A program made the position numbers and the translations under genes. Shown here one piece after another: positions 22,513 through 31,414 of a DNA stretch of 37,060 nt (position 1 is its first letter; every line of letters starts with the position of its first letter). This DNA comes from DASYXW01 sp035934405. Lineage in GTDB: Bacteria; Acidobacteriota; Terriglobia; UBA7540. The notes beneath the pieces are model-generated. The model had not been told where the DNA came from and made no database searches. It worked only from the letters and a program-made list of their open reading frames with translations. The stretch spans positions 1 through 37,060 of the forward strand of contig DASYXW010000068.1 in assembly GCA_035934405.1 (NCBI GenBank). Reading direction: 5' to 3'.

Positions 22513-24561
22513 TCAGGCCGGAGCGACTTCCACCAGATTGCACTGAAACGTTGACCCCGCGCCCATATCAGTCAGCCGCGTTGAGACCAGCGTGTTGACG
22601 CTGCGCCCGTCGGGCGTGTGCTTCGCCCACCAGAGCCCTTCGGCCACCACCACGCCCTCGCGCGTGTCGTCGGTGACCTCGGCGTAGTACCGGCACTCGC
22701 CGCGGTCGTTGAACATGCGCACGAGATCGCCCGGAGCGATGCCGCGCCGCTGCGCGTCCGCCGGATTGATTTTCACCGATGGCTGCCCCATGCGCCGCCG
22801 CTGCTCTTCGACCGCGCCGAAGCTCGAATTCAAGAAGTGGACCGACGGAGGCGCCAGCAGTTGCAGCGGAAACCTCGCCTGGAGGGCATGATTTTCCGGG
22901 CTTTCCGAGCAAGGTTGGTAAGAGGGCAGGGGATCGAGCCCCTGCTGAGCCATGCGCTCTGAATAGAACTCCAGTTTGCGTGAAGGCGTGAAAAAACCGC
23001 CCGCGAACGGGTCGGCGTCGGCCTTGACGTTCAAGCGTTGCGGCTCGCCGGCCTTCAGCTTCTCGAAATCCACGCCTGCCAGGAAATCCGAAGAGGTGTC
23101 GAGGGCCTGCCGCATGATGTCGAACTCGGTATCGGTGAAGCAGGTGTCTTCGAAACCCATCCTTCGCGCCAGCAGTTGGAACACGTCGAGGTTGGGCTTC
23201 GACTCCCCCAGCGGCTCGATGACCGGCTTGCCCATCTGCAGATAGTAGTGCCCGTAGCTCTTGTAAAGGTCGAGATATTCGAGGAACGTCGGCGCGGGCA
23301 GGACGATGTCGGCGAAATCCACCGTGTCGGTCGAGACCTGCTCGTGGACGACGGTAAACAAGTCGTCGCGGCGAAGTCCGGCGTGAACGCGCGACTGGTC
23401 GGGCGCGATGGCCGCCGGGTTGCAGTTGTAGACGTAGAGCGCCTTGACAGGCGGGTTCTTTTCTTCGAGCAGCACTTCGCCGAGCTTCACCATGTTGATT
23501 TCGCGCGTTTGCGGCTGGAAGAGGTCTTCGCCCTTCACGCGATCGTAATTGAAGGCGAAGGCGTCGGCCGTCTCGTGGTGCGCGCCTCCGCCGGGCTTGC
23601 GAAAGGCGCCGACGAGGCCGGGCAGGCAGGCGATGGTCCGCATGGCCATGGCGCCGTTTTCATGACGTGTCAGCGCGAATCCGACGCGCAGGAAGGGCGC
23701 GCGCGCCTGGCCGTATTGGCGAGCCACGCGGACGATCTGTTCCTCCTCGACGCCCGTGATGCTGCTCACGCGCTCGACCGGATAGTCGGCAAGCACGCGC
23801 TCGCGGAGCTCGTCGTAGCCCAGTGTGTACTTCTCGATGTAATCGCGGTCCACAAGATTCTCGCGGATGAGCACGTGCATCATGCCGAGCGCGAGGGCGC
23901 CGTCGGTGCCGGGCCGGGGCATGATCTGTTCGTCGGCCAGATGCGACGTGCGGTTGCGATAGGGGTCAATCTGCACCACGCGCGCGCCGCGCTTTTTGGC
24001 CGCCTTGACGATGGGCACAAAATGGACGTTCGTGGCGGCGATGTTCATGCCCCAGATAAGGACGAAGTCCGAGCCCTCGGCCTGCGCGAGGTCGGTGGAG
24101 ATTCCCTTGCCGATGGTCATCTCCCAGCCGGCCATGGCGCCGGTGTCGCAGATGGTGCGTAGCAAGCGGCTGGCGCCGAGGCGGTAGAAAAACTTGTGGC
24201 CGGAAAGGCGCTGCACGATGCCGAGCGATCCGCCGTAGGAATAAGGCAGGATGGCTTCGCCGCCGTATTCCGCGATGATGGCCTTGAAGCGCGAGGCGAT
24301 CTCGTCCAGAGCTTCGTCCCAGGAAATGCGCGCGAACTTGCCCTCGCCTTTTGCGCCAACCCGCCGCTGGGGATAAAGAACCCGCAGCGGCGAGTAAAGC
24401 CGGCGATCGTAGTGGGCGACCTTATGGCAGAGGAATCCGCGCGTGAAAGGATGCTCAGGGTCGCCCTGGAGCTGGGTGACGCGGCCGTCGTCAACCGTCA
24501 CGAACATGCTGCAGGTGTCGGGGCAGTCGAGGGGGCAGACGGTTTTACGAATTTCTCCCAT
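22513..24561 (-). CDS. Cytoplasmic molybdopterin oxidoreductase (YyaE/formate-dehydrogenase-like)
   Basis: A 682-residue member of the DMSO-reductase superfamily. The 4Fe-4S ligands are C9, C13, C17 and C45 (CPLDCPDTC ... FLCHK). Molybdopterin-binding segments include DFVLIWGMNIAATN, ARVVQIDPYRNRTSH, MPRPGTDGALALGM and the C-terminal MoCo-binding LQLLAPPSVHFLNSS / PSVKINPADAQRRGIAPGDLVRM. There is no Tat signal, so it is cytoplasmic. The substrate and the molybdenum ligand are not certain (ICDTGAMAGWE lies where the ligand is expected). I start at MGEIRKTVCPLDC, the family N-terminus. No partner subunit or cofactor gene is adjacent. Confidence 0.88.
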   Translation of the reverse strand: MGEIRKTVCPLDCPDTCSMFVTVDDGRVTQLQGDPEHPFTRGFLCHKVAHYDRRLYSPLRVLYPQRRVGAKGEGKFARISWDEALDEIASRFKAIIAEYGGEAILPYSYGGSLGIVQRLSGHKFFYRLGASRLLRTICDTGAMAGWEMTIGKGISTDLAQAEGSDFVLIWGMNIAATNVHFVPIVKAAKKRGARVVQIDPYRNRTSHLADEQIMPRPGTDGALALGMMHVLIRENLVDRDYIEKYTLGYDELRERVLADYPVERVSSITGVEEEQIVRVARQYGQARAPFLRVGFALTRHENGAMAMRTIACLPGLVGAFRKPGGGAHHETADAFAFNYDRVKGEDLFQPQTREINMVKLGEVLLEEKNPPVKALYVYNCNPAAIAPDQSRVHAGLRRDDLFTVVHEQVSTDTVDFADIVLPAPTFLEYLDLYKSYGHYYLQMGKPVIEPLGESKPNLDVFQLLARRMGFEDTCFTDTEFDIMRQALDTSSDFLAGVDFEKLKAGEPQRLNVKADADPFAGGFFTPSRKLEFYSERMAQQGLDPLPSYQPCSESPENHALQARFPLQLLAPPSVHFLNSSFGAVEEQRRRMGQPSVKINPADAQRRGIAPGDLVRMFNDRGECRYYAEVTDDTREGVVVAEGLWWAKHTPDGRSVNTLVSTRLTDMGAGSTFQCNLVEVAPA

Positions 24562-24806
24562 CGCGATCTCAAAAATCGGGTCATCCGGCCGCGGCGAGCG
24601 TCCGGGCAGTCCCGCCCCTGCGCCAGCCTGGTCGATTGAGATTACCACGCGTCCTGAGCCCTGTCAGCACGGGGCTCGAAGCGGTAGTGGGTTAATTTCC
24701 GAGTGCGCCGTCATCCTGGAGGAATCACAGTGGAAGTTCGGGGCACAATACGGTTTGCCGATTGTGCGTCCAAATGGGTTTCGGGTTTACTGCGCCACTT
24801 TGGAAT

Positions 24807-26000
24807 TCAGGTCTCGAGGGGGGCGACCGGGTCGAGCACTCGCAGCAGGAGCAGACTTTGGTCGTCCTGCTGCAGACCATAAAGTTTCACGTCACGCATG
24901 ATCAAATCCCAAATATCCGACAGGGTTCTGGTGGCGTGCTGCGTCAGCAGGTCTTGCAGGCGTGTCAGGCCAAATTCTTCACCTCTAGCATTAGCCACCT
25001 CCGTTATGCCGTCGGTAACCATCAGGAAAAGATCACGCGGTGAATAGGTCACGCGCTCACTGGTGTAAGAACCGCCCGGGATCAGTCCCAGCGGAAGCTG
25101 CTCCATGGAGAGGTGGGCCGTGTCCCTGCTGCCGTGCCGATAATGGAGGATCGGTGGATGGCCCGCCAACGCGTACTCGGCGTCATTAGAGCCATCGAAG
25201 CGGAGCAAGGCCACGGTGGCGAACATTTCACGTTCCTTCAGGTCAGGCAGAACGCGATCCGCGCTTTCGAGCGCCGCTACCGGCCGTTGCCGAAATTGTA
25301 CCGCGAGCCGCATCGCAGTCTTAAGCATCCCCATGAGCTGGCCGGCGGGCAACCCGTGTCCGGAGATATCGGCGACGTAGGCCACCAACCCCCCGTCGCT
25401 CTCGATGACATCGATCAAATCGCCGCCCATTTCTGTGCTAGGGATCGATTTACCGTACAGCTCGAAACTCGCGTTCTGGAAAGAGACTGTTGGAACAAGG
25501 GTCGCCTGAATGCCGTGGGCGAGATCGAGCTCGGTCTGCATGCGCATGCTTGTTAGGCCCACCGTACCACCGAATAACATCAAAAATCGAGCGCCGAAAC
25601 CGATCCCAACCAAGATGCCGATCGCGTCGAAGAGCAATCGCCTGTGCAGCACGTCGGGGACCGGAAAGGGCGCGGAAACATGCGAGGCCCGGTAGCCAAG
25701 CCAGCCGATTACGGCGGCGAGCACAAACAAAGGGGGAACAAGGCGAACTCTCTTGATTGCGGCAGCGCGACTGCTGGTCGCCCACGCGCCCGTGAGGATT
25801 GGCCAGAAGAGACCTCCAGCGAAGCGGGATGCGTTGAACTGCAACAGATCGATGGCGAAGCCGCCGGCGGCGCCGACGAAAAAGTACCCTGCCAGGAACA
25901 TCTTCATCCGCCCTAGCGGCAGGGCGCGCCAGTAGGGACTGAAGGCGCTGGGAAAGGCCGATCCCGCACCAGCCAACCACGTTCGGAGATTTTTTTTCAT
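24807..26000 (-). CDS. Membrane-anchored SpoIIE-type (PP2C) serine phosphatase
   Basis: A 397-residue protein. About four transmembrane helices fill residues 33-150, followed by a linker and a PP2C/SpoIIE phosphatase domain from 158. The conserved metal-binding motifs are EMGGDLIDV (D194) and VADISGHGLPAGQLM (D211), then ATVALLRFD, LAGHPPILHYR, TDGITEVANARGEEFG and a terminal QDDQSLLLLRV. Such phosphatases act on anti-sigma antagonists or in stress signalling. No STAS or anti-sigma gene is adjacent, so its partner is elsewhere. The start at 26000 has GGGGAG at 5 nt. A candidate 29-aa membrane peptide lies 41 bp upstream. Confidence 0.9.
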   Translation of the reverse strand: MKKNLRTWLAGAGSAFPSAFSPYWRALPLGRMKMFLAGYFFVGAAGGFAIDLLQFNASRFAGGLFWPILTGAWATSSRAAAIKRVRLVPPLFVLAAVIGWLGYRASHVSAPFPVPDVLHRRLLFDAIGILVGIGFGARFLMLFGGTVGLTSMRMQTELDLAHGIQATLVPTVSFQNASFELYGKSIPSTEMGGDLIDVIESDGGLVAYVADISGHGLPAGQLMGMLKTAMRLAVQFRQRPVAALESADRVLPDLKEREMFATVALLRFDGSNDAEYALAGHPPILHYRHGSRDTAHLSMEQLPLGLIPGGSYTSERVTYSPRDLFLMVTDGITEVANARGEEFGLTRLQDLLTQHATRTLSDIWDLIMRDVKLYGLQQDDQSLLLLRVLDPVAPLET

Positions 26001-26041
26001 AGGTACTCCCCGGGCGTTCTCAATCGCAGGGCGACCGAACA

Positions 26042-26131
26042 CTAGGCCAGGGCTTCGACCTTTGGTCGGTGGAAGCGGTAGAGCGCCAGGAATCCGAGCA
26101 AGAGCACGGTGACGAGGATGGATCGATTCAT
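26042..26131 (-). CDS. Candidate 29-residue membrane microprotein
   Basis: A short frame on the phosphatase strand: M-N-R-S, then ILVTVLLLGFLALY, then RFHRPKVEALA and TAG. It reads as one transmembrane helix with a basic C-terminal tail. It stops 41 bp before the phosphatase ATG. Codon third positions are mostly G or C, like its neighbours. The Shine-Dalgarno is weak, which is the main doubt. If real, it would be co-transcribed with the phosphatase and sit in the same membrane. No family is recognised. Confidence 0.45.
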   Translation of the reverse strand: MNRSILVTVLLLGFLALYRFHRPKVEALA

Positions 26132-26307
26132 CGATTAGAGTCTTACCAGAAACGCATCAACATCACAAGCGGGTGCCGAACTTAAATCGTCGGTCTTTGA
26201 TTTTGATTGTCGTTCCTGACAGCCTAAGCATCTCCGGCGGACAGTTCGAGGTACGCCGCCCGCCGCCAGCCCCCGACCCGTACCAGGGTTCTGCGCTCAT
26301 TTTTTAC

Positions 26308-26336
26308 TTGACAAGTAATAAGTTATGGGGTATCAT
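26308..26336 (+). promoter_or_regulatory. Strong sigma-70-like promoter in AT-rich intergenic DNA
   Basis: TTGACA (26308-26313), an exact 17-bp spacer and TATCAT (26331-26336). The -35 lies within a near-palindrome ACTTGACAAGT. Downstream there is no coding sequence for 430 bp until the CNNM gene, so the transcript would have a long leader or be a non-coding RNA. Confidence 0.6.
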
Positions 26337-26767
26337 TGGCTGTTGATGATAATCATTTCGAACCGGCCGCGGGGCTCACGTTGAGGAATCGCACAGGCCA
26401 GCCGCCGGAAGGAGCCGGGAGGTTGGGTCGCATGTCCACAATTGCTGTTTTTCCCCCAAAGGCCGGCCTCAGGGGACAGTCGTCGGCAGAAAGGTGTCCA
26501 AAAGTGCCCGAAAGCATCAAACAAAGCCAATATATGTAGTAGAATCAATTACTTAACATAAAAACAAAGCCAAAACAAACCCAAAACAAAGCCATTAAGT
26601 CCTTTAGACTTGATTTCGCTCTCCAAACAAAGCCAAAACAAACCCGCCGAGTCCTTCAAAGCTGAAGCGCCGCCCGCCGCGGCTCTGAGTTCGGTACGGC
26701 AGTCGCAGCCACAGGCGGTAAGGCATTCCACTGCTCGCGCCGCGCGCTGACTCGGTATAATTGATAC
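26337..26767. other. AT-rich region with 11-bp A-rich repeats, possible leader or small RNA
   Basis: Non-coding and much lower in GC than the flanks between about 26510 and 26650. AAAACAAAGCC/AAAACAAACCC occurs three times in tandem at 26561-26593, twice more at 26625-26645, and once partially at 26519-26528. TTAAGTCCTTTA and GAGTCCTTCAA follow the two clusters in similar positions, so a unit of about 60 bp seems duplicated. Open frames here are artefacts of the repeats. It lies between the strong promoter and the CNNM gene. Confidence 0.55.
26733..26761 (+). promoter_or_regulatory. Promoter of the CNNM gene, likely leaderless
   Basis: A perfect TATAAT at 26756-26761 lies only 6 bp before the ATG at 26768. 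With normal -10 to start spacing, transcription would begin at or next to the A of the ATG. The -35 region (26733-26738) is weak. No Shine-Dalgarno precedes the gene. Confidence 0.55.
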
Positions 26768-28117
26768 ATGTCCGCTGTTCTTCAAGCGCTCGTGATTCTC
26801 GGTTTGGTGCTAGTCAACGCCTTCTTCGTGGCGGCGGAGTATTCGCTGCTGAGCGTCCGGCGGACGCGCATCGAGCAACTGGCGCGGGAGGGCGATGCGC
26901 GAGCGCGTCTCGTGCAGAAACTGCTGGCCGAAGTCGGCGTGCTGTTTTCGGGCACCCAGCTTGGCGTGAGCATTGCCAGCCTGCTGATGGGATGGCTGGG
27001 TGAGCGCGCCCTTGCGGCCGCCATCGAGCCCCTGCTCGACGAGGGCCTGTTCCGCGAATACACCCATGCTGCCGGACACGCGATCGCGCTCGCTCTCGCC
27101 TTCGCGCTGATCACGGCGTTTCTGATGGTGCTGGGAGAACTCGCGCCCAAGGCGCTGGCCTACGAGCGCGCCGAGCGGGTATCGCTGCTGGTGGCGCGGC
27201 CGATGCACGCTTTTCTGCGTGTCGCGCGCGCTCCCGTCCGGGCGCTGAATGGTCTCGCCAAGATGGCGCTCGGCGCGTTTGGCGCCGAGCTCGAGGGGGG
27301 CACGGGCGCGCTCCACACGGCGGACGAAGCGAAACTGATTGTCTCCGCCATCCGCAAGCGCGGGCTGTTGCGGGAAGAGCAGGAGGAGATGATCCGCGGC
27401 GTGTTTGATCTGCACCGCGTCCTGGTGCGGGAGATCATGGTTCCCTGGCCACGGATCACGTCGCTCGCTCTCGAAAGCGATCTCGACCGGTTGTTGGATC
27501 AGGTGGTGAAGGACCAGCACTCGCGCATCCCGATCTACGAAGCGACGCCGGACCACGTGGTTGGAATCCTTTACACCAAGGACCTGCTGGGGGTGGTGCT
27601 GGACCGACGCCGGCAGGGCGTCTCGCTGGCGAGTCCTTTCGACCTAAGGTCCCTTTTGCACCCGCCGATGATTGTGCCGGAGACGATGCCGTTGAACCAG
27701 ATGCTCGATGAAGCGCGGCGCAAGCACTCGCAGATGGCGCTGGTGGTGGACGAGTTCGGCACCTACACGGGTTTGGTGACCATCGAGGACGTGCTGGAAG
27801 AAATTGTGGGGGAAATCCAGGACGAATACGACCGGGAGGAGAAGGCGATCCAGAAGGTGAGCGAAAACGTGCTTCTGGTGGACGCTGCCCTCGGCCTGCG
27901 CGAACTTGCCGAGGACTACGGCATTCGCCTGCCGCGCGGGGCTGGTTACGAAACGCTGGCGGGTTTCCTCCTGGCCCGGTTGGGCCTCATCCCGCGCGGG
28001 GGCGAGACCCTGGTGTTTGAAGGCCGCCGCTACACCGTGGCCGAGATGGACGGGAGGCGGATCAGCAAGGTTAGGGTGGAGAGGTTGCCCGCAGCGGTCG
28101 CCGCTAGCCAAGGATAA
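26768..28117 (+). CDS. CNNM/CorC-family transporter (DUF21-CBS-CorC_HlyC)
   Basis: A 449-residue membrane protein. An N-terminal DUF21/CNNM domain with about four helices (residues 1-180) begins with LVNAFFVAAEYSLLSVRRTR and includes GTQLGVSIASLLMGWLGE. A CBS pair (about 205-330) includes VPWPRITSL and VVDEFGTYTGLVTIED, and a CorC_HlyC tail domain covers 345-435. These proteins export Mg2+ or Co2+ or regulate Mg2+ homeostasis. The older name hemolysin is misleading. The ATG at 26768 fits the DUF21 start and the adjacent -10. Its 3' end overlaps the convergent SAM hydrolase gene by 14 bp. Confidence 0.92.
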   Translation: MSAVLQALVILGLVLVNAFFVAAEYSLLSVRRTRIEQLAREGDARARLVQKLLAEVGVLFSGTQLGVSIASLLMGWLGERALAAAIEPLLDEGLFREYTHAAGHAIALALAFALITAFLMVLGELAPKALAYERAERVSLLVARPMHAFLRVARAPVRALNGLAKMALGAFGAELEGGTGALHTADEAKLIVSAIRKRGLLREEQEEMIRGVFDLHRVLVREIMVPWPRITSLALESDLDRLLDQVVKDQHSRIPIYEATPDHVVGILYTKDLLGVVLDRRRQGVSLASPFDLRSLLHPPMIVPETMPLNQMLDEARRKHSQMALVVDEFGTYTGLVTIEDVLEEIVGEIQDEYDREEKAIQKVSENVLLVDAALGLRELAEDYGIRLPRGAGYETLAGFLLARLGLIPRGGETLVFEGRRYTVAEMDGRRISKVRVERLPAAVAASQG

Positions 28118-28925
28118 CCTCCACCGGCGCGCCGCGCTGAACGCCGAGAATCTGCGCCGCTGACCCACGGTTGATCGCGATCTCGACGAAGCCCGAGCTG
28201 CCCATCACGGCAATAAGTTCCGAAGGTTCTCCTGCCGAAAAGTTTGCGGCGAGGCGGGTCACCTCGCGCCCTTGGATCTCGATCTTGAACGGCGGCGCGC
28301 TCACTGCGAAGAGTTCCGGAACGTCTGCCGTGGTGATGTTGGTCATAACGTTGCCGAACCTGTCGATCCTGATGACCGCGCCCCGCAGGCACTTGGGGTT
28401 CAGCCGCTCCGGCCTGGGCAGTGAGAGCCGGACGTAATCCGTGACGCACTCGCCGAATTGCTCCGGTTTCACCCCCTTGCTGAGCCAGGCGGCGACAGGG
28501 GCGAAAACGTCACGGCCGTGAAACGTGTTGCTGACCGGCTTTAGGAAATAATGTTCGGCCGTGATATGACGGACTTCCACAGCTGGCGCGCTTGGCGCGT
28601 CCGGCTCGCGATCGAGAACCAGTGACAGGACGCCGTTGTCGGGCGCGACGAACATCGCATTTCCGGCGCTCGCGAGAATGGCCCTTCGCGCTGTGCCCAC
28701 GCCGGGATCGACCACGGCCAGGTGAATCGTGCCCGGCGGAAAGTACCGGCAGCTATGCGCCAGCGTGAAGGCGGTGCCCAGAATATCGTAAGAACTCACC
28801 TGATGGCTAAGGTCGACCAGCTCGGCGTCGGGGTTGATGCTGAGGATGACACCTTTCATGGCGCCGACGAAGTGGTCGGCGAGTCCGAAGTCAGTGGTGA
28901 GCGTGATGATGGAGCGGTGACGCAA
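28104..28925 (-). CDS. S-adenosylmethionine hydrolase (SAM hydroxide adenosyltransferase, DUF62)
   Basis: A 273-residue protein of the chlorinase/fluorinase-like DUF62 family, which hydrolyses S-adenosylmethionine to adenosine and methionine. Family motifs: LTTDFGLADHFVGAMKG (D12), VDPGVG, APDNGVLS, NTFHGRDVFAP and RIDRFGNVMTN. The catalytic Asp-Arg-His set of hydrolases is consistent with the HGRD and DRFGN regions. Length is typical. It converges on the CNNM gene. The TPR gene lies 30 bp upstream on the same strand, so the three genes SAM hydrolase, TPR and aldo/keto reductase may be one transcript. Confidence 0.92.
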   Translation of the reverse strand: MRHRSIITLTTDFGLADHFVGAMKGVILSINPDAELVDLSHQVSSYDILGTAFTLAHSCRYFPPGTIHLAVVDPGVGTARRAILASAGNAMFVAPDNGVLSLVLDREPDAPSAPAVEVRHITAEHYFLKPVSNTFHGRDVFAPVAAWLSKGVKPEQFGECVTDYVRLSLPRPERLNPKCLRGAVIRIDRFGNVMTNITTADVPELFAVSAPPFKIEIQGREVTRLAANFSAGEPSELIAVMGSSGFVEIAINRGSAAQILGVQRGAPVEVILG

Positions 28926-28955
28926 ACGACGCCTCCGAGCCAGCGGCAGTCGGGT

Positions 28956-29771
28956 TCAACGGGTAACCCGGCCGAAGCGCGCGAAATCGTATTTCGGGTC
29001 GAGTTCGAGCACCCGCAGCCAGGCGCGCACCGCGCTATCGAGCTCGCCCAGCTCGACGAAGCAGAATCCCAGCGCGTGGTGGACGAAGGCGTCGGCTACA
29101 CGGTAGCCTAGAGCTTCCTCGTAAGCCTCGCGGCCACCGATCCAGTTCTCGAACTCGACGCACGCCGAGCCGCGCCCGCAAGCGCGGGCCCAATGGCGCA
29201 ACTCCGGTGTAATCTCGAAAGGTACCTGCCATTCGCTCTTTCGCGCGCGGAGCCGGCGCGCGCATTCGAGCAGGTTATCGCGCGCCGGCGAGCCGTCGAA
29301 AATGGCAGCAGACTGCACCAACTCCCGCAGCGCCTGGTTTAAGTCCTCAACTCCCGGGTTTATGGAGTAAAGCAGTCTGAGCCCGTTGCGATAGTGCTCG
29401 CGGCTTTCGAGCAGCGATTCGGTCCGCATCAGGAACTCTTCGGCTTTGGCGTGCTCGGGATCGATTTCGAGAGCGCGGCGGTAGCAGGCGGCGGCTCGTT
29501 CAAGCTGCCCGGAGCTACCGTAGGCGTTGCCGAGGATATAGTGCGTGTTCGAATCCTGCGAGTCGCACTTGAGCGACCGTCCCAAGGCTTCGATGGCCAA
29601 GTCCGGACGCCGGGTTTCGAGGTAACACACGCCCAGTTGCCGCCAGACTTCGGCGTTCCCAGAGTCTTCCACCGCGATCGCCTCGAGGAGTTCGATGGCC
29701 TCGGGGAAGTCGGCGCGGGCGAGCGCTTCCAGGCCTTGAGACAGTCTCCCTTGAAGCTCCTGTTCTTGCAT
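28956..29771 (-). CDS. TPR-repeat protein
   Basis: A 271-residue protein with at least three consecutive tetratricopeptide repeats between residues 15 and 120 (AEVWRQLGVCYLETRRPDLAIEALGRSL; NTHYILGNAYGSSGQLERAAACYRRAL) and another near the C-terminus (HHALGFCFVELGELDSAVRAWLRVLELDP). No signal peptide. It is a scaffold or adaptor without catalytic motifs. It is 12 bp downstream of the aldo/keto reductase gene, so the two are surely co-transcribed. Confidence 0.85.
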   Translation of the reverse strand: MQEQELQGRLSQGLEALARADFPEAIELLEAIAVEDSGNAEVWRQLGVCYLETRRPDLAIEALGRSLKCDSQDSNTHYILGNAYGSSGQLERAAACYRRALEIDPEHAKAEEFLMRTESLLESREHYRNGLRLLYSINPGVEDLNQALRELVQSAAIFDGSPARDNLLECARRLRARKSEWQVPFEITPELRHWARACGRGSACVEFENWIGGREAYEEALGYRVADAFVHHALGFCFVELGELDSAVRAWLRVLELDPKYDFARFGRVTR

Positions 29772-29783
29772 GGTGAAGCGCCA

Positions 29784-30923
29784 TTAGGGCGCGGTTGAGG
29801 TTCCTCCTGCAAAAATCGCCCGATATTCGCCGAGGCCGAGAGGAGCCACGGACGCCGTGGCCAGGTTTTCCTCCACGTGCTCGCGCCGGCTCATGCCGAC
29901 GAGGGCGCAGGTAACGCCCGGCGTGGAGCGCGCGAACTGGATGGCACGCTGCGCGTCGGTGGAAAGGCCCTGTAAGTGGCGGGCGAACTCGGGAGGCAGT
30001 CCTTGGGCAAGCTGGCCCTGAAGGATGCTGGCGCTCGCGAAGACCATCAGGCCGGCCTTGTGCGCCGCGTGCAGCAGCGGAGCCAGCCGGCCGTCGAGCG
30101 GCTGGGTGTTCACGGTCAAGGCCTCCGGCATGGCCAGGTTCAGCGGGAGTTGCACGGCGCGAAAATGGTGGTCCGCGCCGCCCACCGACTTCGCCGCCTG
30201 CAAGACTTCGGCAAGCGAGATCGCTTCGGTCGCCTCGGGCGCCACGCGATACGCGTTCCAGGTGGCGGTGCCGTACATTCGGATCTTCCCGTCTGCCACC
30301 GCCTTTTCGAGCGCGGCGAAGGCGGTTTTGAGCCGGCGGTAAAACTCCGGGCGTTTGACCTGGCCAAGCTGGGTCTCCGGGTTGTGCATGTAGTAGAGGT
30401 CGAGTGTCTCGACGCCGAAGTTCCTTCGGCTCACCTCAATCTGGTCGGCAAGATACGCCGGCGTCATGACGTGACAGCCGGCGGCGACGTCTTCGCGGCG
30501 CACCAAGCCAGAATCCACAAAGCGTTCCTGGAAGTAGGCGGCGGGGTCGGCGGGTTCGACCGCGTCAAAGGCCAAGAATCCGCCCTTGGTGGAGAGGAAC
30601 ACTTCATCGCGGCGCAAGCTGCCTTCGGCAATCATGGCGGCAATCGCCCGGCCGACGCTGCGCTCGCTGCGCTGGTGGCGGTAATTGACGGCGGAGTCAA
30701 ACACGTTCACGCCGAGCCCGGCGGCGCGGGTGACGGCATCCTGATAGAGCCGGTCGCACGCGTCGGACGGCTCGCCCAAGTAGGTGCCGAGTCCGATGGA
30801 CGAGAGCCATAGGTTCTGAGCGCCGCGGACGTGGCCTGGCAGGCGCGCAGCAAAGCGGCCGCGAAAGCGCGCCGTGCCTTCCGGGGTGGCGTATCCGGGA
30901 ATGAGTGATGCCTTGGAGTTCAT
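29784..30923 (-). CDS. Aldo/keto reductase
   Basis: A 379-residue NADPH-dependent reductase with the AKR catalytic tetrad visible: D76 (VFDSAVNY), Y81, K113 (FLSTKGG) and H180 (LYYMHNPE). An insertion of about 40 residues lies between K113 and H180, longer than in most AKRs. The C-terminus carries the usual cofactor segment (STPGVTCALVGMSRREHVEENL). Substrate unknown. The start at 30923 (MNSKASL) is chosen over an in-frame ATG at 30941; neither has a good ribosome site. It is followed directly by the TPR gene. Confidence 0.88.
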   Translation of the reverse strand: MNSKASLIPGYATPEGTARFRGRFAARLPGHVRGAQNLWLSSIGLGTYLGEPSDACDRLYQDAVTRAAGLGVNVFDSAVNYRHQRSERSVGRAIAAMIAEGSLRRDEVFLSTKGGFLAFDAVEPADPAAYFQERFVDSGLVRREDVAAGCHVMTPAYLADQIEVSRRNFGVETLDLYYMHNPETQLGQVKRPEFYRRLKTAFAALEKAVADGKIRMYGTATWNAYRVAPEATEAISLAEVLQAAKSVGGADHHFRAVQLPLNLAMPEALTVNTQPLDGRLAPLLHAAHKAGLMVFASASILQGQLAQGLPPEFARHLQGLSTDAQRAIQFARSTPGVTCALVGMSRREHVEENLATASVAPLGLGEYRAIFAGGTSTAP

Positions 30924-30965
30924 GCCATGAGTACGCAGCACGCGCGCCTGTCAGGCCCCGGCTTC

Positions 30966-31397
30966 TTATGCCTCACTCTTGCCTCGCACCAGGAACATGG
31001 GAATCTCCGTCTCGTGGCGGACTCGAGTAATGGTCGTCCCGTGAACCAGGTCGGAGATCAGGCGGTGGCCGTGCGTCGCCATCGCGATGAGGTCGCAGTG
31101 CTCGCCGTTCGCGATCCTCACAATTTCGTCGGCGGGTGTCCCCTTGCCGTGGCAGGCCGTCACGCGGAACCCTTCGCCACGCAGCCCGGTTTCCACCTGG
31201 CGCAGGTAAGCGCGGTCCTGCTGTATTTCCTCCGAATCGGAGAGGTTCAGGTCTTGCTGCCACTGCGCCTTCCAGCCGGTGGAGACGTGGACGAGCACGA
31301 TTTCAGACCGCATGAGCCTGGCGAGCTCTTTCACTTGCGGCAGCAGCGCCGCATCGGCGTTGCTGTGGTCGAGCGCGATGAGGATTTTCTTAAACAT
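30966..31397 (-). CDS. Universal stress protein (UspA family)
   Basis: A 143-residue single-domain Usp. The N-terminal strand FKKILIALDHSNADAALLPQ, the central IVLVHVSTGW and the C-terminal DLIAMATHGHRLISDLVHGTTITRVRHETEIPMFLVRG form the alpha/beta fold. The nucleotide-binding glycine pattern is only partly kept (THGHRL...HGTT instead of GxxGxxxxxxxxxGS), so ATP binding is uncertain. Start ATG 31397. It sits between the aldo/keto reductase and Nramp genes, separated from the latter by an inverted repeat array. Confidence 0.9.
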   Translation of the reverse strand: MFKKILIALDHSNADAALLPQVKELARLMRSEIVLVHVSTGWKAQWQQDLNLSDSEEIQQDRAYLRQVETGLRGEGFRVTACHGKGTPADEIVRIANGEHCDLIAMATHGHRLISDLVHGTTITRVRHETEIPMFLVRGKSEA

Positions 31398-31414
31398 TCG
31401 ATTTCAAGCCTCGC

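Noticed and set aside
26549..26785. 78-codon ORF on the minus strand
   Set aside because: Its peptide is just the translation of the A-rich 11-bp repeats.
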